Part shown: positions 18,971 to 27,249 of the stretch, in pieces
Position numbering within the stretch: position 1 is the stretch's first letter
How the letters are laid out: every line of letters starts with the position of its first letter
Source of the DNA: Kiloniella sp. EL199
Lineage (GTDB): Bacteria > Pseudomonadota > Alphaproteobacteria > Kiloniellales > Kiloniellaceae
Assembly (NCBI RefSeq): GCF_900313065.1
Contig: NZ_OMPU01000010.1
Location: 372,001 to 436,000, forward strand
Direction of reading: 5' to 3'
DNA: 64,000 nt
The notes under the pieces: generated by a model
What the model was told of the DNA's origin: nothing
Seen by the model: only the letters and a program-made list of their open reading frames with translations
The model's database searches: none
Position numbers and translations under genes: made by a program

Positions 18971-19840
18971 CTAAACACTACTGGCAATCTCTTTCAGCCA
19001 TGTTTTAACAAGATCAATCTGTTGTGTAACGCGAATATCTTTAGGGTAAATTAAGCCGTATTGGCTGCCGTCTTCTTTGAAGCCCAGGGGGGCGATTAAG
19101 CGCCCTTTTTCCAAATCATCCCTAGCTAGAATATAGGGGCAAAGTGCAACGCCAAGACCATTCACGGCTGCTTCAATCATCAAAAAGTGATGGTCCAGTG
19201 TGCGGATTTCTCTCGGGGTAGGTGGGCCGTTTTGTCGAAATAACCATTCTTGCCAAGCTTTGGGGCGGGTTTTTGATGCCAGGCCGATGTAGTTATGATT
19301 ATCGAAATGCACACGCATACCGGGTTGCATCACAGGCCCTGTTTTTTCTTGTGAGAGGACATTTATTTCCCAATCCGGGTTTAGCGGAAAATCCAGCCTG
19401 CGAATAGCCAGCGTTATTCTGTCACGTTTAAAATCCAGAGTACCACCGCCCACGGACAGGTGGAGTTCGACATCTGGATAACGATCCTGAAAATCACTTA
19501 ATCTTGGAATAAGCCAGCGCATTGCGACTGATCTTTCGCAGGAAAGAACAATAGGACTATTGTTTGTATCATGCTTGATTGTTGCAACAGCTGTAATCAA
19601 CTCATCCAATGCGTTACGTGCAGCTTTGTTTAGGATCTCTCCTTCTCTGGTTATGCGAATACCTCGACCTTCGGGTTCTGATAATTTGATACCAATGTCT
19701 CGGGATAGCTTGGTGATGCGCCTGCTGACCGCGCCATGAGTCAGGGCAAGTTCTTCTGATGCTGCCTTAACAGAACCCAGCCGGGCAACGGCTTCAAAGG
19801 CGCGTATATCATCTAAAGAGGGAATGTCGGACCGTTTCAT
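18971..19840 (-). CDS. LysR/GcvA-type regulator of the sugar-acid operon
   Basis: 289 aa; the GcvA-like opening IPSLDDIRAFEAVARLGSVKAASEELALTHGAVSRRITKLSRDIG is a LysR helix-turn-helix, followed by a substrate-binding domain. It is divergent from the DUF1537 kinase gene across 74 bp. A 19-bp palindrome lies directly before its start codon. The arrangement strongly suggests that it controls the adjacent operon and itself, with a pathway intermediate as effector; this is inference. Confidence 0.9.
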   Translation of the reverse strand: MKRSDIPSLDDIRAFEAVARLGSVKAASEELALTHGAVSRRITKLSRDIGIKLSEPEGRGIRITREGEILNKAARNALDELITAVATIKHDTNNSPIVLSCERSVAMRWLIPRLSDFQDRYPDVELHLSVGGGTLDFKRDRITLAIRRLDFPLNPDWEINVLSQEKTGPVMQPGMRVHFDNHNYIGLASKTRPKAWQEWLFRQNGPPTPREIRTLDHHFLMIEAAVNGLGVALCPYILARDDLEKGRLIAPLGFKEDGSQYGLIYPKDIRVTQQIDLVKTWLKEIASSV

Positions 19841-19859
19841 TCGTGATTATATATCACGA
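19841..19859. promoter_or_regulatory. Palindromic operator candidate between lysR and kinase operon
   Basis: TCGTGAT and ATCACGA flank a 5-bp TATAT centre, directly adjoining the LysR start codon. A further half-site (ATTATCACGG) lies at about 19904-19913, next to the kinase start. A paired high-affinity site and weaker half-site are typical for LysR regulators. Confidence 0.55.
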
Positions 19860-19914
19860 GTATTGGTTATTTCATATAGATATTCATTGTTTATTTGTTT
19901 GATATTATCACGGT

Positions 19915-20991
19915 ATGAAAAATGCAAATTCAAAATATCCAACGGTTGTTGTTATTGCAGATGACCTGACGAGTGCGGCGGATGGGGCAGGTCCATTTCT
20001 GGAAAGAGGACTTAAAGTCACAGTTTGCAGGCCGACATCAGATAATTATTCAAATGCATTGGCAGACGTTATTTCGATTAATTGTCGTAGCCGGTCGTTA
20101 AGTGAAACCCAAGCCGCTTGTGCTGTAAGGCAGGCGATGAAGCAGGTACCTGATTGCGCGATTCTTTTTAAGACTGTTGATTCTACTTTACGGGGTCATA
20201 TCAAAGCAGAATTGGAAGCTGTTTATGAAGTCTCTGGCCGTAAGAAGGTTGTTATCGCACCGGCATTTCCTGATGCAGGAAGAACAACACGAAATGGTCG
20301 GCAATTTGTTCATGATATCCCTGTTTCTCAATCTTCCTATGCAAATGATCCTGTTCATCCTGCTAAAACAGCTTTGATCAGAGATTTGATTCCTTCAGCA
20401 ATCAAGAACGTCGTTATCCTTGATGCTGATACGCAAAAGGATCTTAATAAGCAGGTACGCGCTTTTGATCGCCCAGAGGAAATATTGTGGATTGGGTCTC
20501 CGGGGTTGGCAATTGCGTTGGCTGCGACACAATTTGACAAAAAAGTTTGCAATCAACCGATACCTCATCGCGAAAATCCTTTGATTGTGGTGGGAAGTGC
20601 TAATGCAGTGAGTAAAGCTCAGGTTAAAAATGCACAAAAAGTTAAAAGTCTTACCTGCCTTACGACCCCGGAAGAGAGAACAAGAAATCCAGATGCGGTT
20701 TTATCCGAGCTTATTTTAAAGGCAAGTGAGCTTGCGAAAAGTGGTTGCTATGGTGCTTTAATCGCAACTGGCGGTGATACAATGGAAGCACTGCTCGACA
20801 GGTTACATATTTACGAGTTTTTGCTTCTTGGTGAATTCGAGCCGGGATTTCCATTTGGTGTCGCTCTACTAGAGAATGGAGAGAATATTGTTATTGCGAT
20901 GAAAGCTGGTGGATTTGGCTCTGAAAACACGCTCACTCAAGCCGTTGAACAGCTTCTGTCTTCCAATTTCGAACTCGCAAAGGTGATGTAA
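19915..20991 (+). CDS. Four-carbon acid sugar kinase (DUF1537 family)
   Basis: ATP-dependent kinase of the OtnK/DtnK/DUF1537 family, which phosphorylate sugar acids such as threonate or erythronate at C4. The N-terminal motif IADDLTSAADGAGPF (about 13-27) matches the substrate-binding IADDLTGA. The C-terminal nucleotide domain shows ATGGDTMEALL (about 283-293), PGFPFGVALL and MKAGGFGSENTL. 358 aa is shorter than the usual 400-430. Its stop overlaps the next start in TAATG (20989-20993), so translation is coupled to the PdxA2-type gene, the enzyme that acts next in the known D-threonate/D-erythronate pathway. Confidence 0.88.
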   Translation: MKNANSKYPTVVVIADDLTSAADGAGPFLERGLKVTVCRPTSDNYSNALADVISINCRSRSLSETQAACAVRQAMKQVPDCAILFKTVDSTLRGHIKAELEAVYEVSGRKKVVIAPAFPDAGRTTRNGRQFVHDIPVSQSSYANDPVHPAKTALIRDLIPSAIKNVVILDADTQKDLNKQVRAFDRPEEILWIGSPGLAIALAATQFDKKVCNQPIPHRENPLIVVGSANAVSKAQVKNAQKVKSLTCLTTPEERTRNPDAVLSELILKASELAKSGCYGALIATGGDTMEALLDRLHIYEFLLLGEFEPGFPFGVALLENGENIVIAMKAGGFGSENTLTQAVEQLLSSNFELAKVM

Positions 20992-21995
20992 TGAATAATG
21001 CCCCGAAGCCTTTAGCAATTACCATGGGAGATCCTGCGGGGATTGGTCCCGAGATTGTTGTAGCTAGTCTTAAGAAGCAACCTGATAGCGCGAAAAATAT
21101 TGTATTCGGGTGCCCCAATGTCATGAAGCGTGCTGTCGAAGCCTTAAAAGCTGATATGACCGTCTCTATACTGGATCGAATAGATGATGCGCGTTTTGAA
21201 CCAGATGTTATTGAGGTCATCTCTACAAGCTGTTTCACGTCCTTGCCACCCTATGGAAAAGTTGCTGCAGAGTGCGGAAATGCGGCTTATGATGCCGTCG
21301 TTCGAAGCATTAGAAGTGCTGTAGATGGAAAAGTAAGCGGTATTGTGACAGCACCAATTCACAAAGAAGCTCTTTCTATTGCGGGTATTGAGTATCCGGG
21401 TCACACTGAAATTTTAGCAGACTTTGGCGGTGCTGAACGCGTTGCCATGTTATTGGGTAATGATGAAATTCGCACTGTCTTGGTAACTGTCCACTGTTCG
21501 TTGTCTGAGGCTATTAAACGTGCAGATTATGACGCACAGTTGTCGGCTATTCGATTGGCTCATGAAGGAGCAACAGCTCTTGGTTTTGAAAATCCAAAAG
21601 TTGCCGTTGCAGGCCTAAATCCCCATGCTGGTGAAAGCGGCCTGTTTGGTCGTGAAGAAATTGAAATTATTTCCCCTGCGATTAAAGCTGCACAAAAAGA
21701 AGATATTCATGTGTCCGGTCCATGGCCGGGGGATACGGTATTTATGCAAGCACGCAAAGGGAAATTTGATATTGTTGTGGCTCAATATCACGATCAAGGA
21801 CTGATACCTGTAAAATATATGGGACTTGAAAACGGTGTTAATATTACTCTTGGCTTGCCCTTTGTTCGAACAAGTCCTGATCACGGGACTGCATTTGATA
21901 TTGCGGGCCGGGGAGTTGCTGATGCCGCAAGCTTTGAAACTGCAATAAATTATGCACAACAATTGGTTAAAGTTCAAATGAAGGACTTCGCGTAA
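20991..21995 (+). CDS. pdxA2: PdxA2-type 4-phospho-sugar-acid dehydrogenase
   Basis: 334 aa, PdxA family: AITMGDPAGIGPEIV at the N-terminus, then the metal-binding His residues (PGHTEILAD near 135, AQYHDQGLIPVK near 263) and the ending FVRTSPDHGTAFDIAGRGVAD. PdxA makes a vitamin B6 precursor from 4-hydroxythreonine-phosphate. Paralogues beside a DUF1537 kinase oxidise and decarboxylate 4-phospho-D-threonate or erythronate to DHAP. The operon context favours the latter. It is overlapped on both sides by TAATG junctions. Confidence 0.88.
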   Translation: MNNAPKPLAITMGDPAGIGPEIVVASLKKQPDSAKNIVFGCPNVMKRAVEALKADMTVSILDRIDDARFEPDVIEVISTSCFTSLPPYGKVAAECGNAAYDAVVRSIRSAVDGKVSGIVTAPIHKEALSIAGIEYPGHTEILADFGGAERVAMLLGNDEIRTVLVTVHCSLSEAIKRADYDAQLSAIRLAHEGATALGFENPKVAVAGLNPHAGESGLFGREEIEIISPAIKAAQKEDIHVSGPWPGDTVFMQARKGKFDIVVAQYHDQGLIPVKYMGLENGVNITLGLPFVRTSPDHGTAFDIAGRGVADAASFETAINYAQQLVKVQMKDFA

Positions 21996-23050
21996 TGGGA
22001 TTACGATTTATCTTTATGCTGACACGGAATGATAAAACCGTTGATGATGCAGAGAAGCATTTACAAACTGCACTTGCTGCTGGTGTCCATCATATTGGTT
22101 TCAAGGATGTTGGCCTTCCTTTTGAGCGTTTGAAAAAGTTAAATCAGTCAATCAAAAAAGGGGGAGCAACGAGTTACCTTGAGGTGGTTTCCTTGGATCG
22201 GGATAGCGAAGTTGCTTCGGCGCAGGCCGCGGTGGAAATCGGGGTTGATATCTTGCTCGGCGGCACCAATGTTGACGCGGTATTACCTATTATAAAAGGT
22301 GCTGGCATCCAGTATTACCCCTTCCCGGGCAAAATTGTGGGGCATCCGAGTACCCTTGAGGGGACTATTGAGGAAATTGCGGCCAGTGCAAAGGATCTGT
22401 CATCACGTGAAGGGGTGGATGGTTTGGATCTTCTTGCCTATAGGTCACGGGAAGACGTTGGCAAACTAATGGCGGCCGTGTGTGCCGTTACGGATAAACC
22501 TGTGATCATGGCGGGATCAATTGACACCAAAGCACGCATAGCTGATGTCAAAAGTTCGGGGGCGGGCGGTTTTACAATCGGCACAGCTGCTTTGGATGGA
22601 ATATATCCCGCACAAGGAAATGATCTGGATGCACAGCTCCGTTCTATTTTGAAAGATGTCGCGGATGTAAACGATCATGTTTCAAGATTTTCAACAAAAA
22701 ATCTGGATGAGTCTTTCAGTAAGTTTACGGAAACCTGGAGCCCGCGGATTGCAGGACAGGTAAACAATATGATGATCAAGCTTGCCAAGTTTGAAGGCGA
22801 GTTTGTGTGGCATCATCATGCCGTTGAAGATGAATTGTTTCTTGTTCACAAGGGGAGCCTGATGATGAAGTTTCGTGATCGGGATGAAATGGTTCATGAA
22901 GGGGAATTCATCATTGTCCCCCACGGTGTTGAACATTGTCCGGTTGCAATGTCTGATATTTGCGAGGTTATTCTTCTGGAACCTGCGACGACCGTTAACA
23001 CAGGAAACACCGAGGATGATCGACGGGTTACAAATTTGGCTGAAGTATAA
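21995..23050 (+). CDS. TIM-barrel/cupin fusion protein in sugar-acid operon
   Basis: 351 aa with two domains. Residues 1-230 look like a phosphate-binding TIM barrel: alternating strands, FPGKIVGHPST, PVIMAGSIDTKARIADVKSSGAGGFTIGTAAL near the C-terminal phosphate grip. Residues 245-351 are a cupin: HHHAVEDELFLVHKG fits motif 1 (HxHx4Ex6G) and PHGVEHCP fits motif 2, so metal binding is expected. The barrel may be an aldolase, epimerase or isomerase and the cupin an isomerase or sensor; neither reaction is known to me. The start overlaps the pdxA2 stop (TAATG), tying it to four-carbon acid catabolism. Confidence 0.75.
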   Translation: MGLRFIFMLTRNDKTVDDAEKHLQTALAAGVHHIGFKDVGLPFERLKKLNQSIKKGGATSYLEVVSLDRDSEVASAQAAVEIGVDILLGGTNVDAVLPIIKGAGIQYYPFPGKIVGHPSTLEGTIEEIAASAKDLSSREGVDGLDLLAYRSREDVGKLMAAVCAVTDKPVIMAGSIDTKARIADVKSSGAGGFTIGTAALDGIYPAQGNDLDAQLRSILKDVADVNDHVSRFSTKNLDESFSKFTETWSPRIAGQVNNMMIKLAKFEGEFVWHHHAVEDELFLVHKGSLMMKFRDRDEMVHEGEFIIVPHGVEHCPVAMSDICEVILLEPATTVNTGNTEDDRRVTNLAEV

Positions 23051-23104
23051 ATGTTGCCTTAGATAAGGTTGTTCTTTTCAATGGCTGTATTCTTGCGCAG
23101 CTAT

Positions 23105-23152
23105 TTGATGACCATACTTGTTGATGACCATACTTGTTGATGACCATACTTG
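23105..23152. repeat. Three perfect 16-bp tandem repeats
   Basis: TTGATGACCATACTTG occurs three times head to tail (23105-23120, 23121-23136, 23137-23152), just after the sugar-acid operon and before the GNAT gene. Function unknown; slippage-prone. Confidence 0.9.
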
Positions 23153-23217
23153 GCTCTTGCAAGAATCTGGTTATAACAATGATAGTAAATGGCATTGTTT
23201 CCAGAAATCAGATCATC

Positions 23218-23760
23218 ATGAGTAACTTACCTAAAGATCAAATAACATTCCGAAATGTTGACGACGACGATATACCCTTTATTCAGGAAATTTATGCTGA
23301 TGAAGTATTGCACGGGGTGTCGAGTTGGGAAGAAACGCCACCAGATCACGTTGAAATGTTAAAGCGAAAAAATGGTGTCGTTGAGGGGGGGTATCCCTAT
23401 CGGGTTGCGGTAAGGAACAAACAGGTCGTTGGCTACGCTTATGCGTCGGCCTATCGTCCCCGCCCAGGCTATCGTTATACGGTGGAAAATTCGATTTATG
23501 TTCACAAAGATGCCCGTGGCACAGGGCTTGGTCGTCTGCTGTTGAATGACCTGATTGTTGAATGCGAGACCCGCGGTTATCGCCAGATGATCGCTGTCAT
23601 TGGTGATTCTGAAAACCTGCCTTCTATTGCGTTTCATCAAAAAATGGGGTTCGAGTTATCTGGAACAATCAGGTCTATAGGTTTTAAATTTGGCCGCTGG
23701 ATGGATAGCGTTCTCATGCAGCGGCCTCTTAATGATGGAAGCAACAGTCTTCCCGAATAG
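23218..23760 (+). CDS. GNAT N-acetyltransferase (phosphinothricin/methionine sulfoximine acetyltransferase-like)
   Basis: About 180 aa from the ATG at 23218. It fits the PAT/MnaT subgroup of GNAT enzymes: FRNVDDDDIPFIQEIYADEVLHGVSSWEE, the Y-YAYASAYRPRPGYRYTVENSIYVH strand pair, the acetyl-CoA loop ARGTGLGRLLLNDLI (about 99-113) and the ending HQKMGFELSGTIRSIGFKFGRWMDSVLMQR. These enzymes acetylate small amine toxins or amino-acid analogues. The frame is open further upstream through the tandem repeat, but that leader has no support. Confidence 0.88.
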   Translation: MSNLPKDQITFRNVDDDDIPFIQEIYADEVLHGVSSWEETPPDHVEMLKRKNGVVEGGYPYRVAVRNKQVVGYAYASAYRPRPGYRYTVENSIYVHKDARGTGLGRLLLNDLIVECETRGYRQMIAVIGDSENLPSIAFHQKMGFELSGTIRSIGFKFGRWMDSVLMQRPLNDGSNSLPE

Positions 23761-23790
23761 TTTGCACCTGAATTTTATCATGTTCAGGAG

Positions 23791-24165
23791 TTAAAGCGCG
23801 AATATTGCTTCAATTTCAATCTTTAATTCTGGTGCAAAAAGGGCGTCGATTTTGATCAAAGAACTCGCTGGGGTGTGATCGCCATAGATTTGTGTAAGTG
23901 CCACTCGAAGAGCGTCAATATCTGACATATCTGTCACAAAAATTGTAACTTTAACAAGATTTTGTAAGGATATGTGCTGAGCTTTGGCAATGATTTCCAA
24001 TTGAGCGAAAATTGCTTTTGCCTGCTCTGCTATCGAAGCACTTTGCTCTGGTGTCCCAAAGGCTGTGAAGCCTGATGTGTAAAGAGTATTCCCTTGAATA
24101 ACGGCATGGCTATAAGGTCCAACCGGTAACCCAAGTTCTGGATAGTTGATCCGTTCAAGTGACAT
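23791..24165 (-). CDS. RidA/YjgF family protein
   Basis: 124 aa trimeric RidA-fold protein; members hydrolyse reactive enamine/imine intermediates. Visible are LPVGPYSHAVIQGNTLYTSGF at the N-terminus and a conserved C-terminal half LVKVTIFVTDMSDIDALRVALTQIYGDHTPASSLIKIDALFAPELKIEIEAIF. The catalytic Arg of canonical RidA (in PARS) is replaced by PASS near 97, so it may belong to a non-deaminase subgroup. It is the last gene of a three-gene minus-strand run. Confidence 0.88.
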   Translation of the reverse strand: MSLERINYPELGLPVGPYSHAVIQGNTLYTSGFTAFGTPEQSASIAEQAKAIFAQLEIIAKAQHISLQNLVKVTIFVTDMSDIDALRVALTQIYGDHTPASSLIKIDALFAPELKIEIEAIFAL

Positions 24166-24184
24166 GTTTTTCTACCTGTATTAA

Positions 24185-24403
24185 TTAAGAAATTTTACGA
24201 ACGATCTGGTGACTTGTTAATTGGATGAAAGGCCCTAAGGCAAAGGCTATTATGGCAGCTGCTGGCCAAGCCAACCGAAAGGCGATGAACCACTTTGCTA
24301 TGAAGTCTGGCCCCCATCCCAAATTTATCCAGGTAACCCAACAGGTCATCAAAAGGGAAAGAATAAGGGACATCAGGATTGAAAAGACAATGCGGTGTTT
24401 CAT
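24185..24403 (-). CDS. DUF2798 small membrane protein
   Basis: 72 aa from the ATG at 24403. Two hydrophobic helices are separated by a short Trp-rich loop (WINLGWGPDFIAKWF), and PAAAIIAFALGPFIQLT is the DUF2798 hallmark. Function unknown. It lies 5 bp after the monooxygenase gene and 19 bp before the RidA gene, so it is probably in the same operon. Confidence 0.75.
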   Translation of the reverse strand: MKHRIVFSILMSLILSLLMTCWVTWINLGWGPDFIAKWFIAFRLAWPAAAIIAFALGPFIQLTSHQIVRKIS

Positions 24404-24408
24404 TTTGT

Positions 24409-24702
24409 CTAGGCCGCAGTATTCATCTGCAGGCGTTCGATATAACTGACCTTGGTGTAGTTGTTTTCCAGATAAGCTTTGGTGTGTGGAGCTTCGAAAT
24501 GGGCTGTTAAGGCATCGTCGTTCACCCAACATTCCCAAAGTGTGAAGCATTCAGGTTTGTCCTGCTGTTGTAAGATTTCGAATGTGATGCAGCCGGGTTC
24601 TTTGATTGTATCTTCAACCAGCTGGCAGAGGGCTTTTTTTGTTGCCTTTAAATCGGCGCCATCCTGAAGTTCGATGCCTGCACTAATCCAGAGTTTGCTC
24701 AT
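24409..24702 (-). CDS. Putative quinol monooxygenase (ABM domain, YgiN-like)
   Basis: 97 aa ferredoxin-like ABM-fold protein. Features are GADLKATKKALCQLVEDTIKEPGCITFEILQ, the ECWVNDDALTAHFEAPHTKAY block with its conserved Trp and His, and a short C-terminal strand. The family acts on quinols or polyketide-like aromatics without a cofactor. It heads a small operon with DUF2798 and RidA genes and is divergent from a LysR gene, its likely regulator. Confidence 0.85.
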   Translation of the reverse strand: MSKLWISAGIELQDGADLKATKKALCQLVEDTIKEPGCITFEILQQQDKPECFTLWECWVNDDALTAHFEAPHTKAYLENNYTKVSYIERLQMNTAA

Positions 24703-24807
24703 TTGTATCTCCGTTAAAAAGGGGTGTGTTACAGGAGATATCTTTATATGTTTTCATAATCAGGATATATATCTAATAATGAGTTTTTAAATTCCATATA
24801 TGAAACT

Positions 24808-25731
24808 ATGTTTGACGATATTTCCCTTTTTGTTCGCATTGTAGAAAATCGCAGTCTCTCTGCTGCGGGGCAAGATTTGAACCTGCCTGCGGCAACGGTC
24901 TCGCGCCGATTACAAAAGCTGGAAGAGAAACTGGGGTGTCAGCTTGTTCATCGTTCTGCACGCAAGTTCAATTTGACTGCAGAAGGAGAGGTTTATTATC
25001 AGGCCTATGCAGACCTGGTGCAGCAATTTGAAGCGACAAGCAGGAATTTAAGTGCTGATGTGCATCAATTAAACGGTAAACTGACAGTACTGGCACCCAC
25101 AAATGCATCTGTCGGAATTCTGCAGCCGATGTGGTCGGAATTCATCCGGCTCTACCCGGAAATACAACTCAACCTTTTCCTGAGTAATCAGACCAAGGAT
25201 ATTCATCAAGGTCAGGTTGATATGGCTTTGCGAATTGGCCCGCAGGAAGATTCTCAACTTTTCCAGAGGAAATTGGGCAGTGTTGCGACGATTCTGGTTG
25301 CCTCGCCTGACTATCTTGCCCGTAAAGGTGAACCAGATGATCTTGACATCTTTCATGAGCACAGAATTCTTCTTGTAAACACAATGCCATTATGGAGGCT
25401 GCAGTATTGCCCGGAAGGTTTTGTGAATAAAAATCGTTGGGAGGAAATGCGCCCCCGGGCAACAACCGTTATTGATGATATTGCACTGGCAAGACAATTG
25501 GCCCGGGACGGGCATGGTATCGTCCTGTTGCCTGTCAGTGAAATTGAGACAGAATTGAGTGAGGGGACGCTGGCACGTGTGTTACCGGAATGGCAAGGAG
25601 CGCCACGGGAAATTTTTGCTGTGTGGCCTACGGGGCGTTTGTTGAGTACCCGGGCGAAATGTTTACGGGATTTTATGCAAGATTTCATTGCGCGGAATCC
25701 GATTTTGCAAGGAGAAATACCGCCAAGATAA
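24808..25731 (+). CDS. LysR-family transcriptional regulator
   Basis: 307 aa; helix-turn-helix FDDISLFVRIVENRSLSAAGQDLNLPAATVSRRLQKLEEKLG and effector domain after residue 90 (VDMALRIGPQEDSQLFQRKLG). It is of the CrgA/DsdC-like class. It is divergent from the quinol monooxygenase operon across 105 bp, so that operon is the likely target. Its stop codon lies inside an 8-bp tandem repeat (25725-25771), so slippage there could alter the C-terminus. Confidence 0.92.
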   Translation: MFDDISLFVRIVENRSLSAAGQDLNLPAATVSRRLQKLEEKLGCQLVHRSARKFNLTAEGEVYYQAYADLVQQFEATSRNLSADVHQLNGKLTVLAPTNASVGILQPMWSEFIRLYPEIQLNLFLSNQTKDIHQGQVDMALRIGPQEDSQLFQRKLGSVATILVASPDYLARKGEPDDLDIFHEHRILLVNTMPLWRLQYCPEGFVNKNRWEEMRPRATTVIDDIALARQLARDGHGIVLLPVSEIETELSEGTLARVLPEWQGAPREIFAVWPTGRLLSTRAKCLRDFMQDFIARNPILQGEIPPR

Positions 25732-25771
25732 AAAGATAAAAAGATAAAAAGATAAAAAGATAAAAAGATAA
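25725..25771. repeat. 8-bp tandem repeat AAGATAAA, about six units
   Basis: The unit AAGATAAA is repeated five times exactly plus a near copy. The first copy supplies the last codon and the TAA stop of the LysR gene. A unit that is not a multiple of three can shift frame, but here the stop lies in the first unit, so only the downstream leader length would change. Confidence 0.85.
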
Positions 25772-25943
25772 TATGTATTCCGTTTTCATTTAACCCGGAG
25801 TTGTTGAAGTTTTAGCTTCAAATATCTCTTTCCCTTTAATCAGAATTCGAGTTTCAGGAGATAATTGTTAAATATGCCTTGAATAATTTAAGTTGTGTAC
25901 AATATAATGCCTCACAATTTAAATTTTACTTGGAGTAAATATT

Positions 25944-26387
25944 ATGAGTCAAGCAGCACAGAAGTTAGAGAAAGTTGTTTATACCGCATATGCAGAAGCC
26001 ACAGGTGGCCGCGAAGGAACGGTTAAATCAAATGACGGGGCACTGGATATTGTTCTGACAACTCCGAAGGAGCTTGGGGGCGCAGGCACGTTGGGCGTGA
26101 ACCCTGAACAGATGTTTGCGGGGGGTTATGCCGCTTGTTTCATTGGCGCGCTCAAGGTCGTTGCTGGTCATGAAAAGGTGACGCTCCCGGATGACGCAAA
26201 AATCGCGGGCGAGGTTGGTATCGGACCCATCCCCGGCGGCTATAACATTGCTGTCGTTTTGAACATCAGTCTTCCGGGAATAGAAGCATCGGTTGCAAAT
26301 GACCTTATTGAAAAAGCGCACAAGGTATGCCCCTATTCAAACGCAATACGTGGTAACGTGGATGTTGAACTCAAGCTTGCTTCGTAA
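25944..26387 (+). CDS. ohr: Organic hydroperoxide resistance protein Ohr
   Basis: 147 aa OsmC/Ohr-fold thiol peroxidase that reduces organic hydroperoxides. The peroxidatic cysteine is C65 in FAGGYAACFIGAL and the resolving cysteine is C129 in KVCPYSNAIRGN. The N-terminal KVVYTAYAEATGGREGTV matches the Ohr rather than the OsmC branch. An AGT-GGAG site precedes the ATG. A MarR-type regulator gene of OhrR kind lies 170 bp downstream. Confidence 0.93.
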   Translation: MSQAAQKLEKVVYTAYAEATGGREGTVKSNDGALDIVLTTPKELGGAGTLGVNPEQMFAGGYAACFIGALKVVAGHEKVTLPDDAKIAGEVGIGPIPGGYNIAVVLNISLPGIEASVANDLIEKAHKVCPYSNAIRGNVDVELKLAS

Positions 26388-26421
26388 TACTGCGGCAGCT
26401 GAAAAGCGATAGCTGGATTAG

Positions 26422-26464
26422 AGCGTGCTACCTCTGTTTATGTCAAAGACAAAGGTAGTACGCT
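26422..26464. promoter_or_regulatory. 12-bp inverted repeat between ohr and ohrR-like gene
   Basis: AGCGTGCTACCT and AGGTAGTACGCT (one wobble position) flank a 19-nt loop. It has no strong T-tract. It may be a weak ohr terminator or an operator for the downstream MarR protein. Confidence 0.45.
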
Positions 26465-26557
26465 TTAACGTTCCTGAACAGTTTTCCCGTTGCAAAGATC
26501 ATGCGGTAAGGTACTCTTGGGAAATTCAGGAATACAGAACAAGCCCGCCCGGACTAA

Positions 26558-27070
26558 ATGATGAACAGCGCGCATAAAAAACCTTCCGGGATCAAGCCTT
26601 CGGCAAAGATATCCGATGTGTCAAAGAAATCCCGCTTGTCAAAAGTTTCACAGTTGGAAGAACAGCTTTGTTTTGCGCTTTATCGCAATTCACAGGCGAT
26701 TATCAAAAAATACCAACCTTATCTGAAAGCACTAAACCTGACCTATCCGCAGTATCTGGTGTATCTGGCGCTGGAACCAGGGGGGGAGACCACGGTGAAT
26801 GCATTGGGGAAGGATCTCGGTCTTGATTCCGGTACGTTATCTCCTTTGTTGAAACGAATGGAGCTGGCCGGGTTCGTCAGCCGCAATCGCTCTGCCGAGG
26901 ATGAGCGCAAAGTGATGATCAAACTTACGGCGAAGGGGCGATCGCTTGAGGAGGGGGTTGCGAAGATGCAGCATGCCGTTTCTTGCTCTGTAGGTATTTC
27001 AATGGGTGAATTTCAAGATCTTCTCGGGCGGCTCAATCATATGGCCAAGGCTATGGGGGCGAAAACGTAA
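26558..27070 (+). CDS. ohrR: MarR-family regulator, OhrR-like
   Basis: 170 aa winged-helix regulator. The core starts at LEEQLCFALYRNSQAIIKKYQPYLKALNLTYPQYLVYLAL, with the redox-sensing cysteine of OhrR at C38. The wing DERKVMIKLTAKG is present at about 129-141. A basic N-terminal extension of about 30 residues (KKPSGIKPSAKISDVSKKSRLSK) is longer than in most OhrR proteins; a later start is possible. Oxidation of the cysteine releases DNA and induces ohr, encoded just upstream. Confidence 0.85.
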   Translation: MMNSAHKKPSGIKPSAKISDVSKKSRLSKVSQLEEQLCFALYRNSQAIIKKYQPYLKALNLTYPQYLVYLALEPGGETTVNALGKDLGLDSGTLSPLLKRMELAGFVSRNRSAEDERKVMIKLTAKGRSLEEGVAKMQHAVSCSVGISMGEFQDLLGRLNHMAKAMGAKT

Positions 27071-27249
27071 TGAATTCAAATTGCGTCAGTTGGATTTGTA
27101 CCCGATAAGACTATAGAGAGCTTTGTCTGGAAACATAAGAACGTGATATCCGGGTAGTTGTTGTACTGATTTTTTGTGACAGTCAGGTGATTTGATAACG
27201 CTGGGGTACAGACTGTTTTGTTTAAATAAATTGCTGAAAGGCCGGAACT

